Assembly: GCA_937983475.1 (NCBI GenBank)
Contig: CALJZV010000339.1
Coordinates: 1-14,931, forward strand
DNA from: an uncultured Verrucomicrobiales bacterium
Lineage (GTDB): Bacteria; Verrucomicrobiota; Verrucomicrobiia; Limisphaerales; JACDHS01
DNA length: 14,931 bases
Direction of reading: 5' to 3'
Below, one piece after another: positions 13,714 to 14,931 of this stretch (its first letter is position 1; the number at the start of each line of letters is the position of its first letter). The notes below the pieces were generated by a model. It was not told the DNA's origin and did not search any database. It worked only from the letters and a program-made list of their open reading frames with translations. The position numbers and the translations under genes were made by a program.

Positions 13714-14931
13714 TTACACTGCAAAGGGAAACGTGTCTGGAATTTCCCCATTTTTCCCCGTCCCTCCTCGTTCCAAGGGCTCCACCGCGCGGCTTTCTTT
13801 AAAATGCAAAATGGCGTCAAATTGCTCGGAAAGCCTCGCTTCTCCATAGTAATTCATGCGGTCTTTGCTTGGTGTGAAAATCACTCCGATAGACCGCTCA
13901 AGACGGGGATCAGCCAAATAATTTCTCAAGTGTTCATTGTCCCTAAGATTGAGAAAGAAAGTTTCAAGCGCACACTCATGGAAAAGCGCCTCATAGGACT
14001 CCGGAAGCGCATCGTCCAACCGCTTTCGCTCTGAAGGCGTGTCCCATTCTGAAGCGGCAGTCACGGTTCCCTGGCAGGTGGTGAAGCCAATACTGACCAC
14101 CTCGGATCCGAATTTTTCCCTGAGTAATTGGCCTAAATTGTATTCACCTTTAGCCTTCATTTCGGTGGCGCGCGCATCACCCACGATAGAGTTATGAGCC
14201 CAAATAATGACCTTTGTTCCAAAGTTGCGCTTATCCATATGGCTGACAATAGCCTCAAAAGTTTCCATCATATGGCGTCCCCTGATATTCCACGCCGATG
14301 CTCCCCCGTAAAACATGGCGCGATAATAATGTTCGGCGTTTTTCACAAGTCGCGCGTTTTGCTCGGCACTGAAATAATCATCCCTGTCCCGTTCGCTCCG
14401 GTTTTGCGTGTACTGCTCCTCCCGGCGCCGCAATTCTATAAGTTGGCGTATCACGTCCTCCTCGCAGGAATGGCTTTGTGAAGTCGTCGCCTGGAATGCG
14501 TAGGCATGTGGGTCCGCACCGTAATGTTCAAAGCAGGAATATCGAGACCGGGCCCGCTTTGCTTCCTCGGGGTCAATCTCTCGCAAATAACGCAGCACGG
14601 CCTCAATGGAATTCCGCAAACTGTATAAATCCAACCCGTAAATAAGTGCCTTTTCAGATCGAGGCAACTTGTCGTTAAAATCGCGAAGCCAACCCAGGAA
14701 ATTCAAGATGTCGGCGTTTCGCCACAGCCACGCAGGAAAACGCTTGAACCCATTGAGCGACGCTTCCGCATCCACATCATCAGTCTCTCCCAAAAGATAC
14801 TGATTAACTCTCCAAGCATCCGGCCAATCAGCCTCGGCGGCAATCGCTGAGAAATCTTTTTCCTCAATCAGCTTCTTAGAAATTAAACTCCGATCACGAT
14901 AGAATTCATGAGTGCCGTGCGTCGAATTCCC
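13714..14931 (-). CDS. Erythromycin esterase family protein, 5' end outside window
   Basis: The frame is open to the window edge; 405 residues are visible and the start lies beyond 14931. The first visible residues, GNSTHGTHEFYRDR, followed by AEADWPDAWRVNQYLLG, are the family's N-terminal active-site region. Later come FPAWLWRN, IIWAHNSIVGDARATEM, GFTTCQGTVTAA, and near the end RLERSIGVIFTP and QFDAILHFKESRAVEPLE. EreA/EreB hydrolyse the macrolide lactone, but most chromosomal members have other, unknown substrates. Counting from EreB His46 (His5 here), Arg55 (Arg14) and Glu74 (Glu33) are kept, but Glu43 reads Asn2 and the second His of the HNxH motif is Ile. It leads the operon with the DUF5335-like and hydrolase genes. 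A TTG at 14793 is not the true start. Macrolide resistance should not be assumed. Confidence 0.9.
   Translation of the reverse strand, partial: GNSTHGTHEFYRDRSLISKKLIEEKDFSAIAAEADWPDAWRVNQYLLGETDDVDAEASLNGFKRFPAWLWRNADILNFLGWLRDFNDKLPRSEKALIYGLDLYSLRNSIEAVLRYLREIDPEEAKRARSRYSCFEHYGADPHAYAFQATTSQSHSCEEDVIRQLIELRRREEQYTQNRSERDRDDYFSAEQNARLVKNAEHYYRAMFYGGASAWNIRGRHMMETFEAIVSHMDKRNFGTKVIIWAHNSIVGDARATEMKAKGEYNLGQLLREKFGSEVVSIGFTTCQGTVTAASEWDTPSERKRLDDALPESYEALFHECALETFFLNLRDNEHLRNYLADPRLERSIGVIFTPSKDRMNYYGEARLSEQFDAILHFKESRAVEPLERGGTGKNGEIPDTFPFAV

Noticed and set aside
13714..14931. Macrolide resistance determinant
   Set aside because: Family membership alone does not imply erythromycin hydrolysis, and active-site positions differ from EreB; the genomic setting is chromosomal with no mobile element.
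1..14931. CRISPR array, tRNA, rRNA, insertion sequence or phage genes
   Set aside because: No regularly spaced direct repeats, cloverleaf elements, transposase or phage motifs were found on either strand.

Overview
The window reads as ordinary, densely coded bacterial chromosome, most likely from the Verrucomicrobiota (PVC group). This is inferred from three things: a long IspG with the extra middle domain typical of PVC bacteria, Bacteroidetes and plants; an MscL ending in a zinc ribbon; and a CdsA signature lacking the usual HGG histidine. Shine-Dalgarno sequences are weak or absent before most genes, and several starts are GTG. No tRNA, rRNA, CRISPR array, transposase or phage gene was seen.

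Layout, left to right. (1) 87-2952, minus strand: a predicted outer-membrane barrel protein, then a low-specificity L-threonine aldolase (ltaE), then the mechanosensitive channel mscL. (2) 3086-3496, plus strand: a glyoxalase I-like gene overlapping the 3' end of yacG by 7 bases. (3) 3490-11531, minus strand: the core block, transcribed purA > uppS > cdsA > dxr > rseP > ispG > yacG. It supplies isoprenoid precursors (dxr, ispG), the C55 carrier lipid (uppS), phospholipid precursor CDP-diacylglycerol (cdsA) and an intramembrane protease for envelope stress (rseP), with adenylosuccinate synthetase (purA) in front. (4) 11532-12073: about 540 bases without a confident gene, holding a strong minus-strand terminator, a possible promoter, an inverted repeat and one doubtful small ORF. 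(5) 12074-12607, plus strand: a secreted transglutaminase-like protein. (6) 12604-14931, minus strand: a tight three-gene operon of an erythromycin-esterase-family protein (5' end outside the window), a DUF5335-like protein and a dienelactone-hydrolase-like alpha/beta hydrolase.

I did not find a convincing new system. The observations most worth checking are: cdsA is split across two frames by what looks like one missing base; ltaE has lost the aspartate expected to contact the PLP ring nitrogen; and the erythromycin-esterase-family protein differs from its family at two active-site positions, one of which could be an indel at the very edge. Several of these could be draft-assembly errors, so read-level checking comes first. 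A 14-bp inverted repeat between purA and uppS, a REP-like palindrome pair between uppS and cdsA, and the terminator ahead of purA are the main non-coding signals.
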